Shown: positions 17,221 through 27,578 of the stretch, one piece after another
How positions within the stretch are numbered: the stretch's first letter is position 1
Layout of the letters: each line of letters starts with the position of its first letter
From: Syntrophales bacterium
GTDB taxonomy: Bacteria; Desulfobacterota; Syntrophia; Syntrophales; UBA8958
NCBI GenBank assembly: GCA_026417625.1
Contig: JAOACW010000002.1
Coordinates: 50,367 to 114,366 of the forward strand
Reading direction: 5' to 3'
Length of the DNA: 64,000 nt
Notes under the pieces: model-generated
Database searches by the model: none
Told to the model about the DNA's origin: nothing
What the model saw: only the letters and a program-made list of their open reading frames with translations
Program-made: the position numbers and the translations under genes

Positions 17221-18012
17221 TCAGAGGGTTTTTATCACATTGAGAGAGGACCATTCACCTCTCGAAATGTATGTAGCGAGGGTCTTTTGGGGAAATAAAA
17301 TGCGATCTATTTCTTCTATCGTAAATCCTTTCCGTTTAAGATCTTGGACTTTAACCTGCAAATCCTCAAGGTACTCTTTTTTCTTTTGGATTAATTCCCG
17401 ACCTTTAGTGTAAGGACCTCTGTGAGAGCAGAAAAGGTGAGTAAAGTCAAGTGAGAGTATCTTTTCCAGAGCTTTTATCATATCAGCTGCATTTTCTTCA
17501 TGAAATATCGAAATGGGTTTTGTGGTGAGAAAAAGATCGCCAACGAATAGCCATCCCCTGCATGGTTCGTGAATTACAACATGGTCGTAACTGTGACCGC
17601 CTACATGTATCACATGGAGGCGGTGACTCTTAGTTTCCAAAAACTCCGGGTGGGCAAGAGCTTTAAAAGGTAGTCTCCTTCCCCAGAATAGACGCCTGTA
17701 AAGTGGAAGGGGACTTTCGATCTCTGTTTCCTCAATTCTTAGAGGACTAACGTAGATGGGGACTTCTGGGTAAACATCGTTTATCCAGTATCCCAGCCCA
17801 CAGTGATCTTCATGAAGATGCGTTATTATGACCTGATTAGGTCTAAATGTGGTGAGGAATTTTTTTATATCCCGGGAGAGATTTGAAGGACCTGTGTCGA
17901 TTAGAGTTCCCTCAACGTAGTAAATGTAGACATCAAGTTTTAAACCAAAAAAACTTGCTGTGAGTTTTCCGATTACAAGATCATCCTTCGGGTCGTGAAA
18001 GATTTTAGGCAT
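17221..18012 (-). CDS. MBL-fold metal-dependent hydrolase
   Basis: A 263-residue metallo-beta-lactamase-fold protein with the two-metal motif THLHEDH at 64-70, further ligands in GGHSYDH and GDLF, and a final His in CSHRGPY. The C-terminal helices resemble the LACTB2/glyoxalase II-like branch. These enzymes hydrolyse thioesters, RNA or other esters; the substrate is not evident. It is three bases downstream of moeA on the same strand, probably in one transcript. Confidence 0.8.
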   Translation of the reverse strand: MPKIFHDPKDDLVIGKLTASFFGLKLDVYIYYVEGTLIDTGPSNLSRDIKKFLTTFRPNQVIITHLHEDHCGLGYWINDVYPEVPIYVSPLRIEETEIESPLPLYRRLFWGRRLPFKALAHPEFLETKSHRLHVIHVGGHSYDHVVIHEPCRGWLFVGDLFLTTKPISIFHEENAADMIKALEKILSLDFTHLFCSHRGPYTKGRELIQKKKEYLEDLQVKVQDLKRKGFTIEEIDRILFPQKTLATYISRGEWSSLNVIKTL

Positions 18013-18015
18013 AAC

Positions 18016-19248
18016 TTAACCCATTTGTGAGTCCCTATCAATAATGTTCTCCAGAAGTTGCACCTCTACCTCTTCACCGCTAAGAATGCTTTCCCTTTCT
18101 TCAGGCAAAACGATTAGAGCATTTGCTTTTACCATGGATTTAAGAATGCCCGATCCTTGAGCACCTGTGGTGGTAACGTAAAATTCCTTTTCCTTTTTTT
18201 CCACTACGCCTCTTAGAAAGTACCTGAAACCCTTCTTTTTTTTAATGTTCTCGGTGGTAATTGCCCTTATTACGGGACGAAAAAGTTTTCTGAAACCCAT
18301 CATTTTGAGTAAGGAAGGTCTGACGAACTGTTCGAACGTCACCATGGACGAAACGGGATTTCCAGGCAAACCGAATATGGGCGTTTCGGAAATCGTACCA
18401 AAGGCGAGGGGTTTGCCAGGGCGCATCGCTATCTGCCAAAATTGCACTGTTCCCATGTCTCCCATCACGTGTTTGACCAAATCGTACTCCCCGACAGAAA
18501 CCCCCCCTGAAGTGATAATTATATCGGCTCGTAGACCCGCCTTGAGTTTTTCGATCAGGTCTTCCCTTCTGTCTTTTGCAATCCCAAGGTTTACAGGGAT
18601 CGCACCACACTCCTTCACCTGAGCCATGGTACTGTAAGTGTTACTACTTATAGTTTTCCAAGGACTTTCTCCTTCGTCGATGTCGATGATCTCATCTCCC
18701 GTTGCTAGAATGGCAACTACCGGTCTTTGGTGTACTTCTACAAAAGCTCTGCCCAACGCGGCTAACATTCCCACCTCCGGTGGACGGATCACTGTTCCTC
18801 TAGGAAGGACAAGTTCCCCTTCTTTAACATCCTCACCGGCATATCGGACGTCAGTGTTGGGGTTCACCTCGGTGAATATGAAAATTTTCCTCCCCTCTCT
18901 TCGTGTGTCTTCTACTCTTACCACTGCGTTTGCACCCTCCGGAAGAGGGGCGCCTGTCATAACACATGCCGCTTGGCCGGGATGGATTTTCTTCTTCGGA
19001 AAGGTTCCTGCAGGAATTTCCTCAACAATGTCCAGAATAACGGGATTTTTTTTGGAAGCTCCTTTTGTATCCTCGAAACGGACAGCGTAACCATCCATAG
19101 CGGAATTGTTGCGCGGGGGTATGTTTCGTTTTGCCCATATGTCTTCCGCAAGAACCCGCCCCAGGGCATCTAGAATCCCTACCTTTTCGGTGGGGAGAAG
19201 CTCGAAAGTTGCAAGTATTCTCTCTTGGGCTTCTCTTACAGTTATCAT
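18016..19248 (-). CDS. moeA: Molybdopterin molybdenumtransferase MoeA
   Basis: About 410 residues with the full MoeA layout: the N-terminal ITVREAQERI, the PPRNNSAMDGYA segment, the MPT-binding TSGGVSVGEYD motif and the GLPGNPVSS motif, then a C-terminal beta domain. MoeA inserts molybdate (or tungstate) into adenylylated molybdopterin to complete the cofactor. The ATG at 19248 fits the family N terminus; a 19-residue longer frame from 19305 would overlap the divergent nadA gene. It shares a 51-base intergenic region with nadA. Confidence 0.92.
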   Translation of the reverse strand: MITVREAQERILATFELLPTEKVGILDALGRVLAEDIWAKRNIPPRNNSAMDGYAVRFEDTKGASKKNPVILDIVEEIPAGTFPKKKIHPGQAACVMTGAPLPEGANAVVRVEDTRREGRKIFIFTEVNPNTDVRYAGEDVKEGELVLPRGTVIRPPEVGMLAALGRAFVEVHQRPVVAILATGDEIIDIDEGESPWKTISSNTYSTMAQVKECGAIPVNLGIAKDRREDLIEKLKAGLRADIIITSGGVSVGEYDLVKHVMGDMGTVQFWQIAMRPGKPLAFGTISETPIFGLPGNPVSSMVTFEQFVRPSLLKMMGFRKLFRPVIRAITTENIKKKKGFRYFLRGVVEKKEKEFYVTTTGAQGSGILKSMVKANALIVLPEERESILSGEEVEVQLLENIIDRDSQMG

Positions 19249-19262
19249 GGTGTATTTTGTCC

Positions 19263-19289
19263 TTGAATAGCCAATAATAATGTTATAGT
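19263..19289 (+). promoter_or_regulatory. Candidate nadA promoter
   Basis: A TTGAAT box at 19263-19268 and a TATAGT box at 19284-19289 are separated by 15 bases, slightly short for sigma-70. The -10 box ends only 10 bases before the nadA ATG, so the transcript would have almost no leader. This fits the lack of a visible RBS before nadA. Confidence 0.4.
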
Positions 19290-19299
19290 AGTTCCCGTC

Positions 19300-20214
19300 A
19301 TGCATGAAGTAGAACTGAAAGTCAAGATAAGAAGAATGCTTGCTGAGAAAGACGGAATTCTCCTAGCCCATTACTATCAAAGACCTGAGGTTCAGGAGAT
19401 AGCTGATTTTGTTGGTGATTCTCTGGCTTTGAGTATTCAGGCAGCACGCACTAAAGCGAAAATTATTGTGTTTGCAGGTGTTCACTTCATGGCTGAGAGT
19501 GCGGCGATACTATCCCCTGAAAAGACTGTCGTATTGCCCAGGATCGATGCCGGCTGTCCTCTTGCGGATATGGCTACTTCAGAAGATTTAGAACGGGCCA
19601 GACTAGAATATCCCGATGCGGTTTTCGTTGCGTACGTGAATTCTACGGCAGCCGTCAAGGCCAAAAGTGACATATGCTGTACGTCAGCTAATATTTTAAA
19701 GGTCGTCTCATCGCTTGAAGATGTGCGCAAGGTTGTTATATTACCCGATGGCAATCTTGCCCGCTACTGTGCCCGATTTTTTCCTGAGAAGAATATCATC
19801 CCCTGGCCGGGGTACTGTCCTGTGCACAAACGCCTCCGTGTGGAGGATGTAATCAAGGTTCGAAAAATGTATCCTCGGGCGGTATTTGCCGCTCATCCAG
19901 AGTGTGATTCAGAAGTGCTGGACCTTGCCGATTTTATTGGTAGTACAGCGGGTATAATAAGCTTTGCAGGTGAGACTGAAAAAAGGGAAATCATAGTTGG
20001 CACTGAATGCGGTATTTTCACAGAGTTAAGGAAGCGATATCCTGAAAAGGTATTCATATCACCTCTTGAAGACTTTATCTGTCCAGAAATGAAGTACACT
20101 ACCCTTTGGGATGTGTACAGGGCCCTTAACGAGGTTAGTCCAGTGATTAGCATTTCTGAGGAGATCGCGGAGAAGGCGAGGTGGGCACTGGACAGAATGT
20201 TATCAGTTAGGTAA
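19300..20214 (+). CDS. nadA: Quinolinate synthase A
   Basis: This 304-residue NadA makes quinolinate from iminoaspartate and dihydroxyacetone phosphate in NAD synthesis. It has the N-terminal LAHYYQ motif and three cysteines at 86 (AGCPLAD), 173 (GYCPVHK) and 261 (FICPEMKY), placed as in the short NadA class for one [4Fe-4S] cluster. The start at 19300 fits the family start. It is divergent from moeA and lies 15 bases before mfd. nadB and nadC are not in this window. Confidence 0.93.
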   Translation: MHEVELKVKIRRMLAEKDGILLAHYYQRPEVQEIADFVGDSLALSIQAARTKAKIIVFAGVHFMAESAAILSPEKTVVLPRIDAGCPLADMATSEDLERARLEYPDAVFVAYVNSTAAVKAKSDICCTSANILKVVSSLEDVRKVVILPDGNLARYCARFFPEKNIIPWPGYCPVHKRLRVEDVIKVRKMYPRAVFAAHPECDSEVLDLADFIGSTAGIISFAGETEKREIIVGTECGIFTELRKRYPEKVFISPLEDFICPEMKYTTLWDVYRALNEVSPVISISEEIAEKARWALDRMLSVR

Positions 20215-20229
20215 TTATTCGCATTTCAT

Positions 20230-23200
20230 GTGAAACTCATCCATTGTTATAGGGACTTTATGGCAATCGAAGAGATACTGGAGCGTCTGCGATCAGGGGA
20301 AAGGGAACTCCATATCGGTGAGATAGCGGGAGTAGGAAAGGCGTTTCTTGTTTCATTTCTCGTCCGTGAGCTTGAAGAGAGAATTTTAGTGGTATGTCCC
20401 ACGGAAAAAGATGCTCAGTTAATGTGCATGGATCTAAAGTTCTTTTTACCAGGGGAATCCGTTTTTTTATTTCCTTCCCTGGATCTAATCTCAAGCGATC
20501 CTTTCCTGTACGATCGCCAAAGTGAGATCAAAAGAATTTTTGTTCTCAATTCCCTATTGGAAGGTAGTTCTCGGATAGTTGTCACCTCTATGCAGGCGTT
20601 GATACAGAGAACATTGCCCCGTCGAGTTTTTGAGTTATACCGAAGAAAACTCTCGCTTGGAGATATCATCGAAAGAGATGAATTAGTGAAAACGCTCATG
20701 GCTGGTGGATACACAAGAAATACCCTCGTTTCTTCAGAAGGTGAGTTTAGCGTCAGAGGGTACGTTGTAGATTTCCAGCTACCTGGGTCAGAAAATGGAA
20801 TTAGACTGGAATTCGTTGGAGATGAGATTGAATCAATGAGGGTTTTTGACCCGGTGACACAGAGATCTGTGGAGGAAAAAGAAGGGGTTGTGCTTATTCC
20901 CGCGAAAGAAATGGTTTTTTCGGATAATAGTAAAGAAATTGCCATCCACAACTTTCGCAGAAGGTCGGAGATTCTGGGTGTCCAAAAGCGTATACGTGAT
21001 TCATTGATGGAAAGACTTGCTACCTCTTTTTTTGAAATTAATCCTATGTACCATCCCCTGTTTTATAGAGACCCCGATGAAATGGGGGACCTTTTTTCAT
21101 ATCTGCCCCCAGGTACCATTCTTGTCGTGGACGATCCGTGGATGATTAAGAGAAACCTGGAGAAGCTTAAGGACGAATGGGAACGGCAACGTGAAAGTGC
21201 CCAAACGGAAGAGAGGTTTTTCCTAGATTGGGAGGCGCTCTTTTTAAGTGACAGAAAAATAGAAGTGGAGCTCACCTCATTTTCGCGTTTGTATCTAGAG
21301 AGTTTGGTAATAGGTACGGAGACGGAAGGAAACCCCGTTTTCTCTTGCTCAACTGAGCTTGGGTTAAACAAGGCTTCAACAAATGTGGAAGGTGGACCGC
21401 TAGTCCATCTCATAGAAAAGATAAAAATGTGGTTGGAGATGGGAATGCGGGTGATTTTTGTATGTGGTGGTGCTGACTCGGTACAACGGTCGATTCATCT
21501 GTTGAAGAATTATGGTCTTTCCCCTCAGGAGATGAAGAGGGATAACCGCTTTGTAGCAAATCTTTGTGGGGTGGGGAGAAGGGGTTTGGTGGAGATCTGT
21601 GAGGGACAAATAAACCGAAGCACCATAATCAAGGACATGGGCCTTGTTTTCATCTATGAGGATGATGTCTTTGGTAGAAAGTTGAGGAGACGGAGGATTT
21701 ATAGATCTCCTCGAGAGGCTTTTTTCCTAAGATCTTTTTCGGAGTTGAAAGAGGGAGATTATGTTGTTCACAGAGATCATGGTATTGGTATCTTCAGGGG
21801 GCTGAAGAGAATAAAGGTTGAAGAAATAGAAAACGATTTTCTCCTCATTGAATATGCGGAGGGTGATAAGTTGTTTATCCCCGTGGACCGATTGGAGGCC
21901 ATTCAGAGGTATATAGGTCCGGATGGTCATGTGCCACGTGTGGACCGCCTCGGGGGTAGCAATTGGGAAAGCGTGAAGGAACGTGTTAAGAGGTCTATTA
22001 GAGAAGTCGCTGAAGAGTTGGTGACTATATATGCTGCAAGGGAAGCTCTGGAGAGGGAGCCGTATGCTTCACCTGATAGCCTTGATGAGGAGTTCGCAGC
22101 GCTTTTTCCATATGAGGAAACACCCGATCAAGCAAAGGCCATAGAGGATGTTTATGTAGACATGGAGTCAACAAAACCAATGGATCGCCTAGTTTGTGGT
22201 GACGCCGGATTTGGAAAGACAGAAGTGGCAATTAGAGCTGCGTTTAGAGCCGTTATGAGCGCACGGCAGGTAGCGGTACTTGTTCCCACCACTGTCCTTG
22301 CTGAACAGCATTACGTGACGTTCAAAGAGCGATTCCGGAATTACCCTGTGAGGATTGAGGTGCTAAACAGGCTTAGGTCTAAGTCTGAACAGAGAAAAAT
22401 TATTGACGATCTAAAAAAGGGATTAGTCGATGTTGTTATTGGAACTCATCGTCTGCTGCAAAAAGATATTCAATTTCGTAATTTGGGTCTTGTTATCATA
22501 GATGAAGAACAGCGTTTTGGAGTGGCTCACAAAGAAAAATTTAAGAGGTTGAGAACCCTTGTAGACGTTCTGACCTTAACGGCCACACCCATTCCCAGGA
22601 CTCTTCATCTTTCACTGGTAGGAATCAGGGATCTCTCGGTGATCAACACAGCACCGGAGGGTCGTCAGCCCGTAAAGACATACGTTGTAGAGTTTGACGA
22701 TCACGTGATCAGAGAGGCTATTCGACGGGAGCTCGACCGAGGCGGGCAGGTGTTTCTGCTGCACGACAGAGTCCGATCAATAGTACCAATGGCCCGTTAC
22801 GTGCAGCGTCTCGTACCTGAGGCCAAAGTAGGCGTCGTGCATGGGCAAATGAAACCCGCGGATATCGAGAGTGAGATGGTGAAGTTTATCCACAGAGAGA
22901 GGGATGTGCTTGTCTGTACCACAATTATCGCTTCTGGTTTGGATATTCCAACGGCCAACACAATAATAGTTAACAGAGCTGATCGTTTCGGGCTTTCCCA
23001 GTTGTACCAGATAAGGGGTCGAGTGGGACGGTCTAGGGAAGAGGCTTATGCATACCTCGTTGTGCCCAAGGGGATTTCTCTTTCCACAGATGCTGCGAAG
23101 AGATTGAAGATTTTAATGGAGTTTTCTGAACCTGGTTCTGGATTCAGGATCGCTGCTAGTGATTTGGAGTTGAGAGGTGCTGGAGATCTACTTGGTTTGG

Positions 23201-23781
23201 CTCAGTCTGGGCATGTATCGGCTGTGGGTTACGAGTTATACACTGAACTTATGGAGAAGGCTCTTAAGGAGTTGAGGGGTTTGTCCCAGCCGGAAGAAGA
23301 ATTCCGGCCCGAGATTCACATTGGGGTATCCGCTTTTATTCCTTCGGATTACGTGGAGGACGAGAGACAACGTCTTTCAATGTACAAGAGGATCTCTATG
23401 GCACAATCGGAGGCGGAAATCGAAGAGTTAAAGCGGGAAATGTTGGATTGCTTCGGGTGTATACCGGAGGAGGTGGAAAACCTGTTAAACGTGATTCGCA
23501 TTCGCAACGAACTTATGAAGATAGGGGGGAAGAGATTGGTGTGCAATAGAAACCAGCTCACTATTACTCTTTCCTCAAATAGCCCTATTGAACCAAAAAG
23601 GTTGATGTCTCTGGCGAGGGATGAGCTGAAAGGATTGCGTCTCAGCCCAGATTATGCGTTGACGGTTCCTATCGGATATGTCGAAGGGCGCAACGTGTGC
23701 GAGAAGGTATTTTCGGTGCTAAGATTGGTGAATGTTCGTGCTAAAGTGTTCCAACGTCAAAAGGAGGGGTTAGTTGTTTGA
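20230..23781 (+). CDS. mfd: Transcription-repair coupling factor Mfd
   Basis: This 1183-residue protein frees RNA polymerase stalled at DNA damage and recruits UvrA. It has the UvrB-like N-terminal module, the RNA-polymerase-interacting domain (near residues 515-590, with DYVVHRDHGIG), a RecG-like helicase with Walker A GDAGFGKTE near residue 660 and box II DEEQ, and the C-terminal TRCF domain. The N-terminal LYxGGGR-type region is less clear. The start is GTG at 20230. It sits upstream of a SurA-like gene and uvrA, placing Mfd and its partner UvrA in one operon. Confidence 0.95.
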   Translation: MKLIHCYRDFMAIEEILERLRSGERELHIGEIAGVGKAFLVSFLVRELEERILVVCPTEKDAQLMCMDLKFFLPGESVFLFPSLDLISSDPFLYDRQSEIKRIFVLNSLLEGSSRIVVTSMQALIQRTLPRRVFELYRRKLSLGDIIERDELVKTLMAGGYTRNTLVSSEGEFSVRGYVVDFQLPGSENGIRLEFVGDEIESMRVFDPVTQRSVEEKEGVVLIPAKEMVFSDNSKEIAIHNFRRRSEILGVQKRIRDSLMERLATSFFEINPMYHPLFYRDPDEMGDLFSYLPPGTILVVDDPWMIKRNLEKLKDEWERQRESAQTEERFFLDWEALFLSDRKIEVELTSFSRLYLESLVIGTETEGNPVFSCSTELGLNKASTNVEGGPLVHLIEKIKMWLEMGMRVIFVCGGADSVQRSIHLLKNYGLSPQEMKRDNRFVANLCGVGRRGLVEICEGQINRSTIIKDMGLVFIYEDDVFGRKLRRRRIYRSPREAFFLRSFSELKEGDYVVHRDHGIGIFRGLKRIKVEEIENDFLLIEYAEGDKLFIPVDRLEAIQRYIGPDGHVPRVDRLGGSNWESVKERVKRSIREVAEELVTIYAAREALEREPYASPDSLDEEFAALFPYEETPDQAKAIEDVYVDMESTKPMDRLVCGDAGFGKTEVAIRAAFRAVMSARQVAVLVPTTVLAEQHYVTFKERFRNYPVRIEVLNRLRSKSEQRKIIDDLKKGLVDVVIGTHRLLQKDIQFRNLGLVIIDEEQRFGVAHKEKFKRLRTLVDVLTLTATPIPRTLHLSLVGIRDLSVINTAPEGRQPVKTYVVEFDDHVIREAIRRELDRGGQVFLLHDRVRSIVPMARYVQRLVPEAKVGVVHGQMKPADIESEMVKFIHRERDVLVCTTIIASGLDIPTANTIIVNRADRFGLSQLYQIRGRVGRSREEAYAYLVVPKGISLSTDAAKRLKILMEFSEPGSGFRIAASDLELRGAGDLLGLAQSGHVSAVGYELYTELMEKALKELRGLSQPEEEFRPEIHIGVSAFIPSDYVEDERQRLSMYKRISMAQSEAEIEELKREMLDCFGCIPEEVENLLNVIRIRNELMKIGGKRLVCNRNQLTITLSSNSPIEPKRLMSLARDELKGLRLSPDYALTVPIGYVEGRNVCEKVFSVLRLVNVRAKVFQRQKEGLVV

Positions 23782-23796
23782 TATGGGGTGAAGAGG

Positions 23797-24765
23797 ATGA
23801 GAAACTTAATCGGAATAATAACGATGCTTATTTTTGTTTTTTTTGTATCCACTCAGGATGTTAAGGCTGTGATAGTGGATCGCATTGTGGCAATAGTGAA
23901 CAATGAAGTGATTACACTTTCGGAGCTGAACGCTGCTTTTGAGCCGTACCTAAAGAACATAGATCAAAGTTTGCGTGGTACAGAGAGGGAAAAGTTAGTC
24001 GATGAGGGGAAAAAGGCCGTGCTAAATCAGATGATCAACACAAAGCTCATTGAGCAGGAGGCGAAAAAGTCGGGTATTACCGTAAAAGATGAAGAGGTGA
24101 TGGGTGCTATTCGAGAAACACTTAAGCGAAAGAACATTTCTCTTGAGGAATTTGTTGTGATGCTCGAGCGCGAAGGTGAAACCCTGGACGGGTATAAAAA
24201 GGAGATTTACAACCAAATATTGCGACAGCGACTGATAGGACGGGAGATACGTGCGAAAGCAGTAGTTAGCGAAGAGGAAATAGGGGAGTATTATCGGGTT
24301 CATCGGGAGGATTACGAGGGCAAAGAAGCAGTAAGAGTAAAGAAGATCTTTTTGCCCGCTCCAGCAGAAGGGGAAACAAGGGAGGATATAAAACGGCAGA
24401 TTTACGATATTTACCAGAAGATTCTTGCGGGTGAATCATTTGAGGTGTTTGCGAGCAAGTACGCTCTCTCACCGGAATTAGCCGCATCCGGAGGAGATAT
24501 AGGTTTTGTGGAGAGGGGAACAATGATTCCTGAGCTGGAAAAAGAGGTCTTTTCCCTCCGGGTGAATGAGGTGAGTAGAGTGATAGAACTTTCGCACGGG
24601 TTTTACATCCTAAAAGTGATTGACAAACGGGGAGCAGGTTTAAAACCTTTTCAAGAGGTGAGGAACGAGATCATTCAAAAGATTGAGGAGATGAAGACTA
24701 ACCAGTTAATTGAAAAATGGTTGAATGAGTTGAGGAAAAAGTCTTACGTTGAGATTCGCTTGTGA
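23797..24765 (+). CDS. SurA/PpiC-like periplasmic peptidyl-prolyl isomerase
   Basis: A signal peptide ([15 protein letters not shown] region) is followed by a SurA-type N-terminal chaperone region ([14 protein letters not shown]) and one parvulin domain around residues 180-290 with the [13 protein letters not shown] motif. SurA helps fold outer-membrane proteins in the periplasm. E. coli SurA has two parvulin domains; this protein has one, which is common outside Gammaproteobacteria. The ATG at 23797 has a GGGGTG RBS; a GTG at 23788 is three codons longer. Its stop overlaps the uvrA GTG start. Confidence 0.85.
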   Translation: MRNLIGIITMLIFVFFVSTQDVKAVIVDRIVAIVNNEVITLSELNAAFEPYLKNIDQSLRGTEREKLVDEGKKAVLNQMINTKLIEQEAKKSGITVKDEEVMGAIRETLKRKNISLEEFVVMLEREGETLDGYKKEIYNQILRQRLIGREIRAKAVVSEEEIGEYYRVHREDYEGKEAVRVKKIFLPAPAEGETREDIKRQIYDIYQKILAGESFEVFASKYALSPELAASGGDIGFVERGTMIPELEKEVFSLRVNEVSRVIELSHGFYILKVIDKRGAGLKPFQEVRNEIIQKIEEMKTNQLIEKWLNELRKKSYVEIRL

Positions 24766-27578
24766 ATGTCATAAGGATCAGAGGAGCATCTCAGCATAAT
24801 CTGAAATCGATAAGTTTGGATATACCCCGCGATCGCCTTGTGGTTATTACAGGCGTAAGCGGTTCGGGAAAGTCATCCCTTGCATTCGATACCATCTACG
24901 CCGAGGGGCAGCGTCGTTACGTGGAATCTCTTTCGGCTTATGCGCGGCAGTTTATCGGTCAGATGGATAAACCCGAGGTGGAATCTATCGAGGGCCTTTC
25001 TCCCGCCATTGCCATTGAGCAGAGAAGTGCGGGACAGAATCCTCGATCAACGGTGGGTACTGTAACAGAGATCTACGATTATTTACGTCTGCTCTTCGCC
25101 AGAATTGGGAAGCCCCACTGTCCCCAGTGCGGAAAAGAGATAAAATCCCAGACAGTCGATGCTATGCTGGAGATTATTCTAGCTATGCCTGAGGGGGTAA
25201 GGATAAATGTTCTTTCACCCGTGATAAGGGGTAAAAAGGGGGAATTTCAAAAAGAATTCAAAAAGTTTCTGCGCGATGGTTTTGTCCGTGTCAGAGTGGA
25301 TGGTTTGATGCGTGACCTTACTGAAGATATTGTTTTGGATAAGAATAAAAGACACGATGTTGATGTTGTGGTGGATCGTTTGATTATCAGAAAGGGAGTG
25401 CGCCAGAGATTGAGAGATGCGCTGGAGATGGCGACGAAGCTCGCTGATGGTTTGGTTAAAGTAGAAGTCCAGGGTGGTGAAGAGATGTTTTTTAGTGAAC
25501 GCTTCGCCTGCCCCGATTGTGGAATTAGTATGCCGGATTTGGCCCCACGACTTTTTTCTTTTAACAGCCCTTACGGTGCTTGTCCTGAGTGTGGTGGTTT
25601 AGGAACAAAAATGTTTTTCGATGAGAATCTCGTTGTTCCCGATCCAAGTCTTTCGCTCAGAGAAGGAGCTGTGCTTCCCTGGGCGGGTAAAACATCCCTC
25701 TATTTTTTCAACATGCTTGATGCTCTCGCTGAACACTATGGTTTTGACATAAATACCCCGTTTGCCGAACTGCCTCAACATGTGCAGAGGGTTATCCTTT
25801 ACGGATCTGGGGATGAGGAGATTCGTTTCCGCTTCGACCGTGACGGTCGGAGGATTTTCTACACCCGTTCCTTTGAAGGTGTGATTAAAACACTCGAACG
25901 CCGGTACAATGAAACAACTTCCAGCGCTGTGAGAGCGGAGCTTTCCCGATACATAAACTTTAGAGAATGTCCACTTTGCAAAGGATCACGTTTGAGAAAG
26001 GAGAGTCTCGGTGTCACCATCGGCGGATTAAACATTTACGATGTTTGTCGTCTTTCCATAAGAGAGGCGGTTTCTTTTTTCGAGGAACTCTCGCTGACAC
26101 CTCAGGAAAGGATTATCTCGGAGAGGATTCTTAAGGAGATAAAATCTCGCCTTCAGTTCTTAGTGGATGTAGGTATGGATTATCTTAGTCTGGACAGGCA
26201 ATCCTCCACTCTTTCAGGAGGGGAAAATCAGCGCATCCGCCTTGCAACACAGATCGGATCAGGGCTCATGGGAGTTCTTTACGTGCTTGATGAACCCACT
26301 GTTGGACTACATCAGAGGGATACGCAGAGACTCATTAGGACCTTGAAGCGACTGCGCGATTTAGGAAATACTGTTATCGTTGTAGAACACGATGCCGATG
26401 TTATCCGTTCGTCAGATTGGATAATTGACATGGGACCGGGTGCCGGTGAATACGGTGGAAGGGTTGTGTTTCAGGGAACACCTGAGGAGATATGTAATGA
26501 CAATGAGTCGCTTACAGGTCAGTACCTTTCTTCAAAACGTGTCATTCCTATACCGGAGAAACGGCGCAAACCAGGATCCCGGTGGATAATCATAGAAGGG
26601 GCCCATGAACATAATTTGAAAAACATTGATATACGTATACCTGTTGGTTTGTTTACAGTGGTTACAGGGGTTTCAGGTTCGGGAAAGAGTACCATGGTTG
26701 TTGATACCCTCTACCGTGCTTGCACTCATAAGTTGTACCATCGCCGTGGAGGGATCGGCAAAGTTAGGCGGATTGTTGATCTGGGCGGTGTAGAGAGGGT
26801 GATTCTAATAGATCAGCAACCTATCGGAAGAACACCTAGATCAAATCCTGCAACCTACACCGGGGTTTTTACGCCCATCAGGGAGCTTTTCGCTTCGTTG
26901 CCAGAATCAAAGGTCAGAGGTTATCTCCCCGGCCGCTTCAGTTTTAACGTCAAGGGTGGACGGTGTGAAGCCTGCGAGGGTAACGGTGTCATAATCATAG
27001 AGATGCATTTTTTACCTGATCTCTATGTTACATGTGATGTTTGTAAAGGAAAGAGATTCAATCTCGATACATTGGAGATAAAATACCGAGAGAAAAACAT
27101 TGCCGATATTCTTGAAATGACGGTAAGTCAAGCTCTTGAATTTTTTGAGAATATCCCCGTTATACGAAATCGCCTAGAACTCCTCGCCGATGTTGGGTTG
27201 GGTTATATAAAATTGGGACAGTCGGCCACCACACTTTCAGGGGGTGAAGCTCAGCGGATAAAATTGTCGCGGGAGCTGGGGAAAAGATCGAATAGCAACA
27301 CGCTTTACATCCTTGATGAACCCACGATTGGTTTGCATTTCGCTGATGTAGAGCGTCTTTTGGATGTCCTTATGCGTCTTGTAGATATGGGTAATACCGT
27401 CGTGGTTATAGAGCACAATCTTGATGTTATAAAATGTGCGGATTACATAGTCGACCTTGGCCCTGAAGGTGGGGATGATGGGGGCTGGATAGTAGCCGAA
27501 GGTTTGCCTGAAGATGTTGCCAAAAATGAATGTTCATGGACGGGAAAATTTCTGGCACCTATTCTCTTCAACACTTAG
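24762..27578 (+). CDS. uvrA: Excinuclease ABC subunit A
   Basis: This 938-residue protein is the damage-recognition ATPase of nucleotide excision repair. Two ABC modules are seen, with Walker A motifs [10 protein letters not shown] near the N terminus and [10 protein letters not shown] near residue 640, signature LSGGE motifs in both halves, and zinc-finger CxxC pairs (CPQCGK, CPDCG, CEACEG, CDVCKG). Length is normal. The start is GTG overlapping the stop of the previous gene, so translation is coupled. Its 3' end overlaps the convergent NUDIX gene by 45 bases. Confidence 0.96.
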   Translation: MNVIRIRGASQHNLKSISLDIPRDRLVVITGVSGSGKSSLAFDTIYAEGQRRYVESLSAYARQFIGQMDKPEVESIEGLSPAIAIEQRSAGQNPRSTVGTVTEIYDYLRLLFARIGKPHCPQCGKEIKSQTVDAMLEIILAMPEGVRINVLSPVIRGKKGEFQKEFKKFLRDGFVRVRVDGLMRDLTEDIVLDKNKRHDVDVVVDRLIIRKGVRQRLRDALEMATKLADGLVKVEVQGGEEMFFSERFACPDCGISMPDLAPRLFSFNSPYGACPECGGLGTKMFFDENLVVPDPSLSLREGAVLPWAGKTSLYFFNMLDALAEHYGFDINTPFAELPQHVQRVILYGSGDEEIRFRFDRDGRRIFYTRSFEGVIKTLERRYNETTSSAVRAELSRYINFRECPLCKGSRLRKESLGVTIGGLNIYDVCRLSIREAVSFFEELSLTPQERIISERILKEIKSRLQFLVDVGMDYLSLDRQSSTLSGGENQRIRLATQIGSGLMGVLYVLDEPTVGLHQRDTQRLIRTLKRLRDLGNTVIVVEHDADVIRSSDWIIDMGPGAGEYGGRVVFQGTPEEICNDNESLTGQYLSSKRVIPIPEKRRKPGSRWIIIEGAHEHNLKNIDIRIPVGLFTVVTGVSGSGKSTMVVDTLYRACTHKLYHRRGGIGKVRRIVDLGGVERVILIDQQPIGRTPRSNPATYTGVFTPIRELFASLPESKVRGYLPGRFSFNVKGGRCEACEGNGVIIIEMHFLPDLYVTCDVCKGKRFNLDTLEIKYREKNIADILEMTVSQALEFFENIPVIRNRLELLADVGLGYIKLGQSATTLSGGEAQRIKLSRELGKRSNSNTLYILDEPTIGLHFADVERLLDVLMRLVDMGNTVVVIEHNLDVIKCADYIVDLGPEGGDDGGWIVAEGLPEDVAKNECSWTGKFLAPILFNT

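Noticed and set aside
27534-27578. Frameshift at the uvrA-NUDIX junction
   Set aside because: Both genes are intact and convergent; the 45-base overlap of 3' ends is simply a tail-to-tail overlap.
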